From Abelmoschus esculentus (Eukaryota; Streptophyta; Magnoliopsida; Malvales; Malvaceae), in NCBI GenBank assembly GCA_035048815.1, contig JAUCBN010000011.1, positions 17,934,001-17,998,000 on the forward strand: a DNA stretch of 64,000 nucleotides. The letters are read 5' to 3'. The translations under genes and the position numbers were made by a program. Within the stretch, counting starts at the first letter, position 1. Every line of letters starts with the position of its first letter. The notes beneath the pieces are model-generated. The model was given only the letters and a program-made list of their open reading frames with translations. It made no database searches and had not been told where the DNA came from. Positions 35,521-48,112 of the stretch are shown here, piece by piece.

Positions 35521-38500
35521 TATGGGTGCTTAACGAGCTGAGCAGATCATGAGTTGCTCGAACACAACTTGGTCAAAACTCGATAATACTTGATTCGAAT
35601 TAGCTTGAATCAAACTCGATTCGATACCTTAACGAGTTGAATCGAGCAAAGTCTAACTCGATTTGATAAGTTCGCGAGTAGCTCGATAATTTTTTAAAAT
35701 ATATTAAAATAATTTCATTCAAAAATAAATTTAAATGCTAATTATTAACGTGTAAATTGTTACTTTAATTTTAATATGCTAGTTTGGTGTATTTATGGAT
35801 TATTGCTCATGAGAAGTTTTGTGGTCGGTTTAGAGGTCTAGTGGATCAATTTTGTTGGTTTAGGCTAGTTCGAGATTAAATACTTAAAAATTAGTTTTAA
35901 ATCAAAATAAATTATAGAAAAATAGCATAAAATTCTTATTTCATATATATTTGACATATGTCAACTAAATTTCAAAAATTAACCCTTGAATCCCTAAGAT
36001 TTTGAAACTAGTGACTATTTTGTAAAAATTGAAAACTTTAGGATAATTTTATAAACTAAGTCAAAACTTTGAATCTTTAAGGTCTTTGATATAATCATAA
36101 TTCTAATTGATCTAATCCTTCAAAGGGTCTATTTTAATAACCCATAACCCATAATTTTAATTAATAACCTAAATCACTTAATATTAATCCTAAAAAACTA
36201 TTTTTATGTCATAAACTTAAATCTATTTTTAAAATTTTGACTTTTCATCTTCTTGGTAGCCATTCTATATCATATCAGTCTTTTCAATAAAATTCCGTTT
36301 GGTTAATTCTTTATAATTTTCTTCTTCGATTTTACTTGAAAAACTCTATTTTTTTACATCAAGCTTTAAAACCTTCGACTTTGGTTTCTTCATTCCAAGA
36401 CATATCCTTCATCATATTTTCAAGGTAAATATCCATTCTTTTTAATAAAATTTTGTTGGTTTATATTCCTATATTTTTCTTCTTTAAAATCTCTTCAATT
36501 TTCTTCGGTTTTACTTATTTTTAAACCTTGGAAGGAGGTTGGATCAATTTTGGAGGTGAGAATGATTCAAACTTGTGAAATATAAAGTCGATTTTCTTGA
36601 TAAAAATTCTATTATTTTCTTGATTTTCGTTCAAGGGTTTTACATGGATATTTTGATGCCTAAATATATTAATTTTGAAGTGTTTAGATATAATTAAGAT
36701 GGATTTTAAGTATCTAATCCCAGACCTATGGTGTAGGTGGTGTTTGGAGAGGTTTTCGATGAGTTTCGGTTAATATTTATGGTATTTTTAGGGGTTGGCA
36801 TGTATTGGTCTGAATTGAGGGATGTTTGGGTGTGTTATAATGAACTAAACCCTCCAGTTTTGATTCTTGAATTAGGTCAAGAGGTAGAGGAACAAGTTTG
36901 AGGGAGATCAGAAAGCCGAATCACATTTTCGGGTGACTTGTCGAGCAAGTTTCTATAAATTGGTGAGTGGATTATAAGGGTTGACGATTTGATAGTATTT
37001 TAAATGTGTTTTTCAAAGGTTTGGGGTGTAGGGAATGTGTGAAAAAACTCCCTATACTCGGAACTAAGTTTAAAGTATTATTTTCTTAAAGGTTTTCATA
37101 TTATGCCTTGTTTTAACTATGCGTTTTAGTCATGCTCGTGTTATACTTGTGCATATTTGAATATGCATGTATTTCAATGCTCATGAGATGTTTTTATAAA
37201 GTTTTCATATGCATAAAATGCTCCCACAGTTTTGTTTTGAAAATATGAGATAAGTTGTTTTTATCGATTTATGCATTTCATGCATGTGTTATTGGGATAC
37301 ATGTGGTTAATTCATTATTTTTTACTTAAAACTTGAACATTAGTTTTGATTTGTGTTGGACATTAAGATGATGAGCATGTGATAAGTTAATCGATCAATA
37401 GGGTGTGAGTACACTATAATTACAAATTCGTATGTATTTTAAATTCCTTGAGTGATGCATTAGAGGTTAGCCTAGTGTTGTGTGATATAACAGTTACCTT
37501 ATCACATTCCGGTATGGCGAACTATCCCAGACACCAAGGTGAGATCTTTAGATTGTGATAGTCAATCTGTGTGGATTGGTGTACAATGTCATTCACATGT
37601 TTCTGTTTATCCCAACGATTGGAAGTAAATCTATTCGTGTCACTTAACCAACATGTGAAAAACGCAAGTATAAACTATTTATTATTTTGATCCAATTCAA
37701 GGATTGCATGAGTTTTCTTACTAGTCTCAAATGTTTTATAAGCCTTGCTATGAGTAGCATGTAAGACTTGGTTATGCTTACAAAGCATGTGATTTAAAAA
37801 GATATTTTTAAAAGGTTTTGTGGCTTGTGAGCCATTTACAGTTGCTGATCTTTTTGAAATAGTGACATTGACGACCATGAACATAGTTTTTACTTAGAGC
37901 ATGACTTGTTTTAAAATTGATTTTGGTGTATTATGGGCTGCATTGTAAGGTGTTTTTAAATATATTTTTATTCACTCACTAAGCTTATGCTTACCTCTCA
38001 TTTACCTTGCAATGCAGAGTATTTAATGTGGAGACAACAAAGGGAAGCAAGAATCTATATAACCACCAAGTGAAAGCTCAAGTTTGTCTTTATAACATTG
38101 GTAGTAGTGAGAGAGCAATGGGGATGAGTTTATTATATAGTGGATATTGTCTATGCTATCGAGACTTGAAATATTTGTATGCTTATACAAATTGATGATA
38201 TTCAATGTTGATGTTTCTTGAATTAAAGCTTAATGTAAGAATGTTTTGAAAGTCATAAACCATACGCTGAAATTAGGTTATGATGCTTGTAACCATGATA
38301 TTATGTTTTGATTAGTTGAGATAACGTTAGCTTTGTGACATGGAATTGAATGGCCTATTGGTATACCTTTGGTTATAATAAAGTTACATTAAAGATTGTT
38401 ATCCCAATGTGTGAATTTGAGTGTTGTTGATAATGAAGTATGACTATTTATGAGTTCAATCTACGATGTGGTTATTTAGGTTGGAATGCATGTAGAGACC

Positions 38501-39796
38501 ATGTTGAGTATATTGATGTTGTTCTTATATGTGTTTATGTGATTGTTGATGTTGAACCATGCTCTTAGGAGTTGGATGTATTGTTGCTAACTAGGTTGAG
38601 TTGCATCTAGTTTATACGTCATGATATGTGCTTAAAGTGTTTGTAGGTGAAAATATGTATCTAGAGTATGCCTTAATATGTATGCTTGAAATCTGGAAAT
38701 CTTGTAGCTTCTGGGCAAGTGGTTCGAAACGGTACCATAAGGTTTCGATGCCCAGGCAAAATAACAAGGGATAAGCTGGAAAATAAGCCTAGGTATCGGA
38801 ACGGTAAGACATCATTTTGATACTATGTTTTGCAAATAAGTAGGCATATTGGCATGTTGTTCCCTGGTTTCGAAACACATTTTTATAGATTCAAATCGTA
38901 TCGGAAATGGGGACCAAGCTGTATCGAAATACGAGCTTACTACGCAGGGAAAAAAGCGAGTTATCGAAGGAGTATCGAAACGCTTAAGCACAATTTCGAT
39001 ACTTATTTTAATTTTTCAATGGAATCGATATAGTGTTAAGGGGTTTCGATACCCCTGACAGTTAAAGTCGTTATAAGTCGAAAAATAATTTAGAATTTTC
39101 ACATTTTAGTCACCAAACTTTATGGAAGCAATTAGTTGGCTTGTAGATATTATTTTAAGTTGAAATTTTACGTGCTAGCATGAAATATACTTAATTAAGG
39201 ATTGATAACTTAAATTTAATAATTAATTCATAAATTCTAGAAAATTACAACTAAGTCCCTAACACTTGTTTGGTTAAATTAAGACTCGTTTCTCATTAGT
39301 TTCCGCTGCAATTAAAATTAGTTCTTGCATGAACATGTAGGATCTAATTAAAGCATCTAGAAAAAAAAAAGTAACAACGAAAATTTTTTAAGATCGTTTA
39401 CCGGGGCAAGTCTTCGGATTAGCTTCGGTATTCTCTGTGTAACTCGTTCGAGTCAGACGACGTCTAAACCGAGTCGAGGGGGTTATATTAGACTTTAAAA
39501 ATGTTTTATATATTTTTTGATATTTTTTATTAAATTTATTAATCTATGTTAATATTAAGCCTTATATGGTAATATTAAATTTTACTTTTAGTTTAAAATA
39601 TGGTAAGTTTCTAGTGAGCTTAAAGAGCAACAAGTCGAGCTTAACTAGTAACGAGTCGAATTGAGTAATAAAATATTTTAATGAGCACAAGTCAAGAACA
39701 ATTTTAACGAGCAACGAGTCGAGCAACAAATTTTTTTAACAAGCATGAGTCAAGCAATGCCCAGCTCGCTATTGACTCGCTCGATAAGCACCCCTA
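35521..39796 (+). mobile_element. hAT-type MITE split by a solo LTR
   Basis: Left half 35521-35812 starts TATGGGTGCTTAACGAG; right half 39488-39796 ends CTCGATAAGCACCCCTA, whose reverse complement is TAGGGGTGCTTATCGAG. Together they give a roughly 600-base element with short terminal inverted repeats and 8-base target duplications, the pattern of the hAT superfamily. The unsplit relative at 24156 confirms that the two halves belong together. No transposase. Confidence 0.8.
35813..39487 (+). mobile_element. Gypsy-type solo LTR inside the hAT MITE, 5' end clipped
   Basis: Ends GAGGGGGTTATA at 39487. Its start lines up with base 25 or so of the related LTR at 51027-54205 (GAAGTTT...CTAGTGGA), so the first bases TGTAACACCC are missing and no target duplication is visible. 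Interior blocks match the other copy, such as CACTCACTAAGCTTATGC at about 37975 followed by CTTGCAATGCAGAG. The small frame at 38007-38195 is shared by both LTRs but has amino-acid-changing differences and looks non-coding. Confidence 0.75.
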
Positions 39797-39804
39797 GTTG
39801 GAAC
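39797..39804. repeat. hAT target-site duplication, right copy
   Basis: GTTGGAAC, see 35513-35520. Confidence 0.75.
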
Positions 39805-39899
39805 GCACCCGCAGGACGTGGGCACACGAATGTTTGGACTGGTCAAGCTCTTTATGTGCTTATAAATATTTTACCCGTTTTGATTAATATTTTCCTTAA

Positions 39900-40450
39900 A
39901 TTGTTTATCATTTTTTAATATTCAAGAAGAATTTATGTTTTCCTTAAATATGAATTCACGGAGAATTTGAGTTTTCCTTAAATAAGAATATTAAATCGAT
40001 AAAGTTGACTATTCATGATAATATTCGACTTAAATTTAAAATAGTCCTCTTACACGTTTGACCTATTTTCCCCATAAATATGAATGAAATTCTCAGTTTT
40101 CAAAGAACAAAAAATTCATTTTCTTCTCTCTTTCTATTTCAGTGATTGACAAAGATAAGAAACCATGTTCGGAATCTCTATAGTTTGTGTTTCTGTCGAA
40201 GATCTTCTTATCGTTGTATCTTGGGAGACAAACAATTAAACAACTCAACCATCGCAGAGTGGTCGAAGATTGTTTTAAGGAAACTGCTTTTGCAAACCTC
40301 AACATCTCAATCTTATTCTGATTTTATTTTAAAGTTATTGTTTTATATTCATTGTTTTTATTTTTATTTTATTCGATCTGAATCATCTTATATTAATTAC
40401 ATTATAACATAAATTATATACGAATTTAAAATTTTTAGTGTGCTACTGTT
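39900..40450 (+). mobile_element. Possible decayed copia-type LTR
   Basis: A CCCATAAATATG box near 40072 precedes a TTTCTTCTCTCTTTC leader and a TCTTATCGTTGTATCTTGGGAGA block, wording I associate with copia LTRs. Termini and target duplication not found. The rest up to 41400 is AT-rich without a gene. Confidence 0.3.
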
Positions 40451-41419
40451 TTTAACACCCTTTAGTTTAAATAAATTTACTTGTCCAACCAAAGTCGATC
40501 AAAAAAATTTTTCTTTGTACATTTGATATGATCATCCTAAAAGATGTCTTTGAATAACCTTGTCTTAAAATATGTTATTAAAAAATACAGACAAATATTA
40601 TATTATAATTATTTTAAAACCGTTATAAAAACATTTAATACGCTTCTATAATAGCATTTGTTTATTTTACTGAACTATTATTAAAACACACATTTTTCAA
40701 ATAAATTACACAAATCTAAATCTCCTTAAATAACAACTCTTCGAGTTCAATCAAACTTTAATTCCTAGCTTTTTTCCATTCAAACCTTAATATTGATGTG
40801 TGAAACATAAATACTAAATAATATTTTTAATATATAAATATAATTATATAATTGAACTTGAAGTAAATATTTATATTTAAATTTAAATTTAAATTAAAAC
40901 GAATATTTTTTATTACTCTTTTGGTTTCAGAGTCTAACCCTAATTAATTCAGACCGATCCAATCTATGTCGTACACTTAATTTTGGTGAGTGAGTCTCGC
41001 AGTAAGAATTTCCTACATATACAATGTCTCGAACCTAAAACTTTGCTTAAGGAAAACCAAACTAATTATTACTTAGACCAACCACCGTTAGTAGAGCGAT
41101 TAACAACACACTTCCGTACACATATTCAAATCTAATTTTTAAAATAAAGATTCTCTATTTTTCAATAAAATAATGCTCTACTTTTTGAATTTAAATTTAA
41201 ATTTTCTTCTCAATAATCAATATCTACTTTATATGCTCATTTAAATAATTGAAATAACTTTGTGGATCCGATCAAGGGAGAACTACCCCACATGGAATTA
41301 TAAAAATGGTCCAGCTTTTTATTGGGAAACCTAATGATTTCAACGATCGTACTGAAAAGCGGCACCGACAACATTAAGGTGGTGAAACAGTAAAAGAAAT
41401 CAAACTTCGGATCACTCAT

Positions 41420-41425
41420 TTTATT
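41420..41425 (-). terminator. Polyadenylation signal candidate of the PLAT gene
   Basis: AATAAA on the minus strand about 20 bases after the stop codon. Confidence 0.5.
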
Positions 41426-41445
41426 CCATTCATACGGTTATCAGA

Positions 41446-42046
41446 TCACACGGCGGAGCTAGACTTCCGATCAACAGGAGACTCAGAGTTACAGTAGTTC
41501 CTGACGGCGGTCAGGCTATAAGGTGAAGTGTCGAGAGCAAGCCATTGCTCCACCGTGAACTGCTGTTGGCTACAAGGAGTGTGGACGCCGGTCATGGTGA
41601 CCTCCACGTAGTTACAGTACCATCCGTGCCCCGAACCCGAACCGTCCGATGTCAAGTTCATCGAACATACGGCGCCGGACAAGCAACGTCCCCGGCCGGA
41701 GAAAATATCCAGATTACCCCTCTCGAAGTAGTTGTGTCCCGGATCCATCAGCCCACCCCAAGTCTCAAGGTTGCTGATCTCGACGGAGTCGCCGTTGAGA
41801 TCCTCGAGTTTCAGGCTGATGACCGAGTCAGTTCCACCTTTGATGATGGATCCCGTCCTTACGTACATGGAATAAACGCAAATTTCCTCATCCTGCATGC
41901 AACAAAAAGAAAGAGATAAGCGGCGGTTAGAGATGGCGTTGACGGTGGAATTAGGGTTGTTGAGGGACACTTACGAGTGCGACGGTGGACAAAGAGAAGA
42001 GGAGGAGAAGAGAGAAAGAGAGTATCAGCTGCGTCGGGATAGTCAT
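41446..42046 (-). CDS. Secreted PLAT-domain protein (PLAT1-like), two exons, intact
   Basis: Exon 1, 42046-41975 (24 codons, MTIPTQLILSFSLLLLFSLS...), is a signal peptide with a Leu/Phe-rich core. Intron 41974-41893 (82 bases, donor GTAAGT, acceptor GCATGCAG, phase 0). Exon 2, 41892-41446, starts DEEICVYSMYVRTGS and carries the PLAT/LH2 beta-sandwich (about residues 28-145: GGTDSVISLKLEDLNGD, NLETWGGLMDPGHNYFERGN, NLDIFSGRGRC, NLTSDGSG, GWYCNYVEV), then EQWLALDTSPYSLTAVRNYC. Total 172 residues, close to the roughly 180 usual for plant PLAT1-type proteins. These are small ER or secreted proteins linked to abiotic stress tolerance; their ligand is unclear. NLT is a possible N-glycosylation site. 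All splice sites and the frame are clean, so this is probably a live gene. Its upstream DNA is duplicated. Confidence 0.9.
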
Positions 42047-42110
42047 AGCTTTTACAATTTTTGAAGCTTTCCTAGAAAATACATTATGTATAAGTAGTAG
42101 GTTCGGAGGT

Positions 42111-42124
42111 CACGTGATTATATT
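42111..42124 (-). promoter_or_regulatory. PLAT gene core promoter: G-box and TATA-like box
   Basis: CACGTG at 42111-42116, about 65 bases upstream of the ATG, sits beside a minus-strand TATAAT at 42117-42122. A CCAAT-like word (minus strand) follows just upstream. G-boxes are bound by bZIP/bHLH factors in ABA and light responses. Start of transcription is not shown by sequence alone. The same block recurs at 44229-44240. Confidence 0.55.
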
Positions 42125-43927
42125 ATTGGGTAAACTACATAAGTGGACCCCAAACCATTCTTCAATTATTTTTTATATTCTTTAATTATTATAAATTATA
42201 AATTGATCTTACAATTTAAAAGTTATAACAAATTAATTTAAAATATTAAAACATGACAATTAATATAAATTAATATAATTGTATAGTTAATTCTCAAGTT
42301 TTATATATTTTAATTTGATCTAATTAAAAAAATAATTTATATAATTTTAATAATCTATCAATTTAGTCTTTTTATTTCATTTGTCTGTTTGTAGCAACCA
42401 AACTTTATTTTTACGGACAGAGTTTACTCAACCTTTTTTTGATTCTTCCTCTGTATATTCTCCAAAGGGCTTTTTGAACGGTATGTTGGGTTAAATCGAT
42501 TGATTATTAAAATTATATAAATTAATTTTTATAATTATGGTCAAGTAAAAAATAAGTGTAAAATTTGAGGATTAATTATATAATTATATCAATTTATATT
42601 ATCAATATTAATTTTTTAACAATACTAAATCAATGTTTTACAATTATTCAATCGTGATACCAGTTCATAACTTATGATAATCAAGAGATACAAAATATAA
42701 TTAAAATATAATCGGAGACCATTTACATAATTTACCCTATTATTATTTTTATTTTTTGTTCAGTGTGCAGAGATGAATCCAAATTAATGTAACTGCAAGG
42801 ACTGTGCCCCAACTACAATCATCAATTCTATTAAAAACAAAAGATAAATTATATAGGTGACCGTTTAATTACAAATTGTAATTTTTAATTTTTATAAATG
42901 TATTATATAATTAATTAAATAATTTTAATTAAATCATCGATTATTAAAAAATAAGATATTGTGCTATTATTAAATAAAATTAAATAATTTTTATATTTAA
43001 TTTCTATTATTTATATAATTTATTAATTTAATCTTAATATTACGTGCTTATGATGCCTAAAAATATCTAACATAATTGGATAAATATAATGATTAAATTA
43101 AAGTAAATAATAAATTATTTTTATGTATTATAAACATATCATGTTTAAATTTTCTAAAATCCAATTAAATAATTTTTATATATTAAATAAATATAATAAA
43201 TTTAACTCAATCAAATAAATCTGATAATTCAATTAAAGTTAAATAAATTTAATATAATTTTAAATTACATGCCGTCGAGACCTCAAAAATAAAAACCATA
43301 ACAATTCTATGACTTCTTAATAAACTTAAATATTGAGGAAATAAATAGATAGTGTTATAAATAATGAGAGATTTTATTATTATTGTTAATAGTATTTTGT
43401 TATAGTTTTTTATTATTAATATATTAAAAGGTATTATTTTTCTTTAATTAGGTTTAAAAGAGATTTTTAATGAAACTTAAATATCTTATAAAATATATTT
43501 AAAATTAATCGTACGATAATATTATGAGTCTTTTTATCTTCATAAATCTGTTAATATTTATAATATAAAAAAGCAGTCTTCAAATTGTAAACGACATGCA
43601 TAAATACAATATGAATAATACCATATATAAGTTCACAAGAATAACATGACTAAAAGTATTTTAAATTAAGCAACATGTATATCATCTTGAATTGAGTTGA
43701 TGATATTTGAATAATCAAAAATTCAACAATAAATCATAAAATATATCGATAACAATAAATCATAAATGAAGTTTTAAATGCGTAAAATAGAATCAAATTA
43801 ATAAATAGACAATTAAGTTAAATTTTATATAAACTTGTAAATCTCTGACATCAAAACAAGTTGTAATCGGCTTGTGTCTTGATTCTCTTTTTTTTGTAAA
43901 AAAAAGTCCTCAACAGAGTCGACAAGC

Positions 43928-44161
43928 TGTCACAACCCTTTTTCAAGTGGCTCGAAGTATTTTTTTTAAAATCAAAACAGCAGAGTCGTCGCCAATCATT
44001 TTTAAATATATGATTGGATCACCTAAAAACGGGTTATTTTAATAAAATCATTTAATTCTATTAAAACAATAAATTTGGTCCGCGAAAAATTCAAAAAACG
44101 GGTTCAAAAGTCGGTTACGTACGAAGAATGGTTAACATTCCCACAACGCCCAAAAATTGGT
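43928..44161 (+). repeat. Gypsy LTR-like block in unit A
   Basis: Begins TGTCACAACCC and includes AGTCGGTTACGTACGA...CACAACGCCCAAAAATTGGT, a block I know from LTRs of plant gypsy elements. Cut at the duplication junction. Its copy at 56090 runs on beyond the unit. Confidence 0.4.
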
Positions 44162-44228
44162 GATAGCTTTTACAATTTTTGAATCTTTCCTAGAAAATAC
44201 ATTATGTATAAGTAGTAGGTTTTGAGGT

Positions 44229-44240
44229 CACGTGATTATA
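44229..44240 (-). promoter_or_regulatory. Orphan copy of the PLAT core promoter
   Basis: GGTCACGTGATTATATTATTGG is kept unchanged relative to the promoter at 42109-42130, with the G-box at 44229-44234. It points toward unit A but has no reading frame after it. Whether it is active is unknown. Confidence 0.5.
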
Positions 44241-45312
44241 TTATTGGGTAAACTACGTAAATGGACCCAACTATACTTCAATTATCTTTTGTATTTTTTG
44301 ACTATCATAAGTTATAAATTGATCCTACGATTTAAAAATTATAACAAATTGGTCTAATTAATTTAAAAAATTAAGACAAGATAATTAATATAAATTGATA
44401 TAATTGTATAATTAATTTTCAAGTTCTACATATATTTTAATTTAATTTAATTAAAAATTAATTTATATAATTTTAATAATCTATCAATTTAGTCTCAATT
44501 TTCCTTTTCAAAAAGGCTTATTCCATTTTTGTTTGTAGCAACCAAACTTTTATTTTTACGGAAAGAGTTTACTCGAACTTTTTTGTGTCTTCCTCTGTAT
44601 ATTCTCCAAATGGCTTTTTGAACAGTAAATTGGAGTTAAATTGATGGATTATTAAAATTATATAAATTAATTTTTATAATTATAGTCAAGTAAAAAAAAG
44701 TGTAGAATTTGAGGACTAATTATATAATTATATCAATTTATATTATCAACCGTTAATTTTTTAACAATATAAGATCATTTTTTTACAATTGTTAAATCGT
44801 GATACTAATTTATAACTTATGATAATCAAAAGATAAAAAAAATTAAAATATAATCAAAAACCATTTATATAGTTTACGCTATTTTTATTTTTATTTTTTT
44901 ATCAGTGTGTAGAGATGAATCCAAATTAATGTTACTGCAAGGACTGTGCCCCAACTACAATCATCAATTCTATTAAAAACAAAAGATAAATGATATAGGT
45001 GACCATTTAATTACAAATTGTAACTTTTAATTTTTATAAATATATTATATAATTATTTAAATAATTTTAATTAAATTATCGATTATTAAAAATTAAGATA
45101 CTGTGCTATTATTAAATAAATCTAAAATAATTTGTATATTTAATTTCTATTATTTATATAATTTATTAATTTAATCTTCACCATAACAATTCTATGACTT
45201 CTTAACAAAATTAAACATCATTTTGGCATGATACTTGCCAATATTCTTGATGATTCTTTCACTCCTCAAATATTGAGGAAATAAATAGATAGTGTTATAA
45301 ATAATGAGAGAA

Positions 45313-45548
45313 TGTTGTGAATAAAGTAAAGAACAATAATAAAATAGGAGAAAAAAAATGAGAGACAAAGAGAGAGATTTTATTATATTCTCAAAGTAGG
45401 GTTGTGTACAATACTTTGTCTAAAAGTCTATATTTATAGGCATTAGATGAAAACCCTAATTCCAATGGGTATTAAACCCTAATAATAAATCCTATTAAAC
45501 TTTAACTTAATATATGGATATCCACTATGAATAAATATATTCATAACA
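45313..45548 (-). repeat. Copia 3' LTR (236 bp)
   Basis: On the plus strand TGTTGTGAATAAAG...ATTCATAACA. A purine tract GGATATCCAAGAGAGAG (minus strand) abuts it at 45549. Confidence 0.9.
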
Positions 45549-45873
45549 CTCTCTCTTGGATATCCATGAAGATAATGTGCCTCGTTAAAACCTTACTAAG
45601 ATACAAACCTTGTGGAAAAAAATTCTTAGTAAAGAAAAAAGAGTACACACATCTTTGATACACATAACATGTTGCCTCATATAAAACTTTACCAGGAAAA
45701 CCCATTGGGACAAAACCTCGGATAAGGGAAAAAGAGTGCAACGCGTATTTATTCTCCCTCATAAAAATATCACATAAGACCTTTGAATCTTCATAATTCA
45801 ATATTGAATACAAACTTCAAATGTTGAAGTAGATCATGCAGGATAAATCTTCCAAATCATTGCTTGAAATGAT

Positions 45874-46690
45874 TCATTGAATACTATTCATCTGAAAACC
45901 ATGAGAGACGAAACTTGAAGAAATATGTTTCGTTTTATCATATTTGATATATCCACCTTGATATATAAATTTTGTATTATCTTTGTACAAGATAGCTTGC
46001 ATCTTATCTTGTGAAAAATATTCACATATCTTCAGGATATGTTTAGCCAAACATATATTTCGGCTTTGTCTCATGCATAACAATTATTTAAAGGTAATGA
46101 TCTCGTAGCATTTAAATAATATTTCTGGACCAGATAAGATACGATGCTTCCAGATCAAATAATGTATATATTGTGCTTTTAGACCAAGAATATCATTACC
46201 CTTTTCTTGAGGCAGAAAGAATCTTTGTTTACATTAAGAGACCTAGCAACCATAAGGTTGATCAATGAATATGCATTATTCATGTAAAGTCTCTTTCATA
46301 TTTTTCTGTATGTCGATTGATGCACAAGGATTTAAGGAGATCTCTTCATGAGTCTCAACGGTATTCAAATCATCAACATACACAATAATAAAAATCCAGA
46401 GCTAAACCTCTTAATAAAAATGCCCGGGGAAATTAAACAATTCATATAGCATTTTGCTAATAAGTATTCAATGAGGCGATCATATTAAATACGCCTAAAT
46501 TGTTTCAATCCATAAAAAGATATATTCAATATGATTGAATAATGTTCTCGAGAATTTGAATGAACTACTTATGGTAATCTAAATCTTTTCGGAAGTTTCA
46601 TGTAAATATTACTATCAAAAGGCTCATTCAAATATGATGTAACAACATCTATTAGGCAGAAACCGAATAATTTTATTTAGGATGAGTCTA
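45874..46690 (-). pseudogene. Copia reverse transcriptase and RNase H remnant
   Basis: Minus strand, from high to low coordinate: FYGLKQ, then a TAA (46487-46485) where the family has Trp in the GRMWYNRL motif, then IEYLLAKCY, the polymerase motif YVDDLN at 46380-46369, and an RNase H tail (ILYKDNTKFIYQGGYIK, DKTKHIS) at about 46020-45880. YVDD is intact, unlike the copia element at 26877. Frameshifts and stops prevent translation. Confidence 0.75.
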
Positions 46691-46691
46691 C

Positions 46692-48112
46692 CACGTGCAA
46701 CGAACATCGCTAAAAACCACTATTATTGAATATTGTTGAACACTATAAAATTAGTTAATAAAAATTAAAAATTTGAAGGACTCAATATACAATTAATAAT
46801 TATTTTTAAAAAATCAATTAAATTAAATTTATTTATTTTTAAATAAGAATAAATTATATACTTAGTATCTCAGTTATTTTTGTATTTCTATTTTGGTACT
46901 CACACTAATTGTTTAATAGAATAATACCTAACAGTACATATTATTTTTATTTTGATACACTAATTATTAAAATTAAAAAGAAATATAATATTGCTTGGTC
47001 AAATAACAATTTTAGACCCTAAAACTTATACAATGTATCAATTTATTCTACAATGCTATAAATTTAAATATTATTTTTAATTTTTAGATTAAAAATGTAA
47101 ATTCTCTCTTCTTCTTCTTCTATTAAAAGTATAAAATATTAGATATCAAACATCTTCTTTGTTGTCAATATGATTTTTTGTAAAATTTCATCTATTTTTT
47201 AATTTGTCCAATAATAATATTGACTTTAATAACAATAAAAAGTAAAATATGAAAAAGTAAAATTCAACTAAACAAAATTAAAAAATAATAGTCGATTTCA
47301 CAATGATGTTGGATTTTTTTGAAATTAAAATTAAATTAAATTAATCTTCGTTTTTTAATTAAAAAATATTCTTTGCGTTAGAATTTTAAACAAAAATAAC
47401 TTTTTTTCCTAAAAGTTTTATAAACAGGTGATATTTCTATATATTTGATCATTGTTACACTCTGGATTTTTTTAACCAACCAAAATTTATTGTTTATTTT
47501 TTTTAATGGGTTAAACTTATTTTGGTTTGCGGTATCTTTGATTTTTTTAATAGTTGTTTCCTTTTCTTGTTTTACATTATTTCATTTTGTTCCAAAGTCG
47601 AAAGCATTTGGTTATAAATTCTTCAATAATGTACTGAAAACAAAAAGATGCTCTTTGGTGATTGTAGGTCTTTGTCAAGACTCAGAAAATCAACGTTTAC
47701 TTCAACCAAAAATTAAAAATAATATTTAAATCGAATAAAGTGATAGATTGTATAAATCTTAGGGACTAAAATTGTTATTTGTTCAAGCATCATCTTTGTT
47801 TTCATTTATTTTTAATAGTTAAGGTACCAAAATAGAAATAATGTGTAACGTTAGGTATCATTTTATTTAAAAAATTAATTTTAGTATCAAAATAGAAATA
47901 CAAAAATAGGTGATATACTAAATGTATAGTTTGCCCTTATTTAAAAAATTTTAAATTTTAATATATATGAAAATAAATTTAATTTAATTGATTTTTTAAA
48001 ATAATTAATAATTATATGTTGAGTCCTTCACATTTTTATTTTTATTAATTAATTTAATAGTGTTCATCGATGTTCAACGATAGTGGTGTTCAACGGTGTT
48101 CGACGCCCTTTA
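46692..48112. mobile_element. Long terminal-inverted-repeat element (MULE-like, non-autonomous)
   Basis: The first roughly 220 bases (46692-46930) reappear as reverse complement at about 47870-48112. Shared words in order: GTTGAACACTAT, GAAGGACTCAA, AAAAAATCAATTAAATTAAA, TTTTTGTATTTCTATTTTG. Long arms around a core without transposase suit a Mutator-like or foldback element. It lies in the copia pol region, so it is younger than that element. A 9-bp target duplication could not be fixed. The frame at 47445-47729 in its core is not recognisable. Confidence 0.7.

Larger units (their letters stand above)
42045..44161. repeat. Tandem duplication, unit A (PLAT upstream DNA)
   Basis: Starts exactly at the PLAT start codon (CATAGCTTTTACAATTTTTG) and ends CGCCCAAAAATTGGT. 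Unit B at 44163 repeats it in the same order and orientation. Unit A holds the uninterrupted target site of the copia element: ATAATGAGAGATTTTATT at about 43360-43380. AT-rich, no gene. Confidence 0.85.

Noticed and set aside
41545..41919. 124-codon plus-strand frame opposite the PLAT gene
   Set aside because: The minus strand gives a full PLAT domain with clean splice sites; this is its shadow.
47445..47729. 94-codon hydrophobic frame in the inverted-repeat element
   Set aside because: Apparent membrane segment is translation of T-rich DNA; no transposase or other motif.
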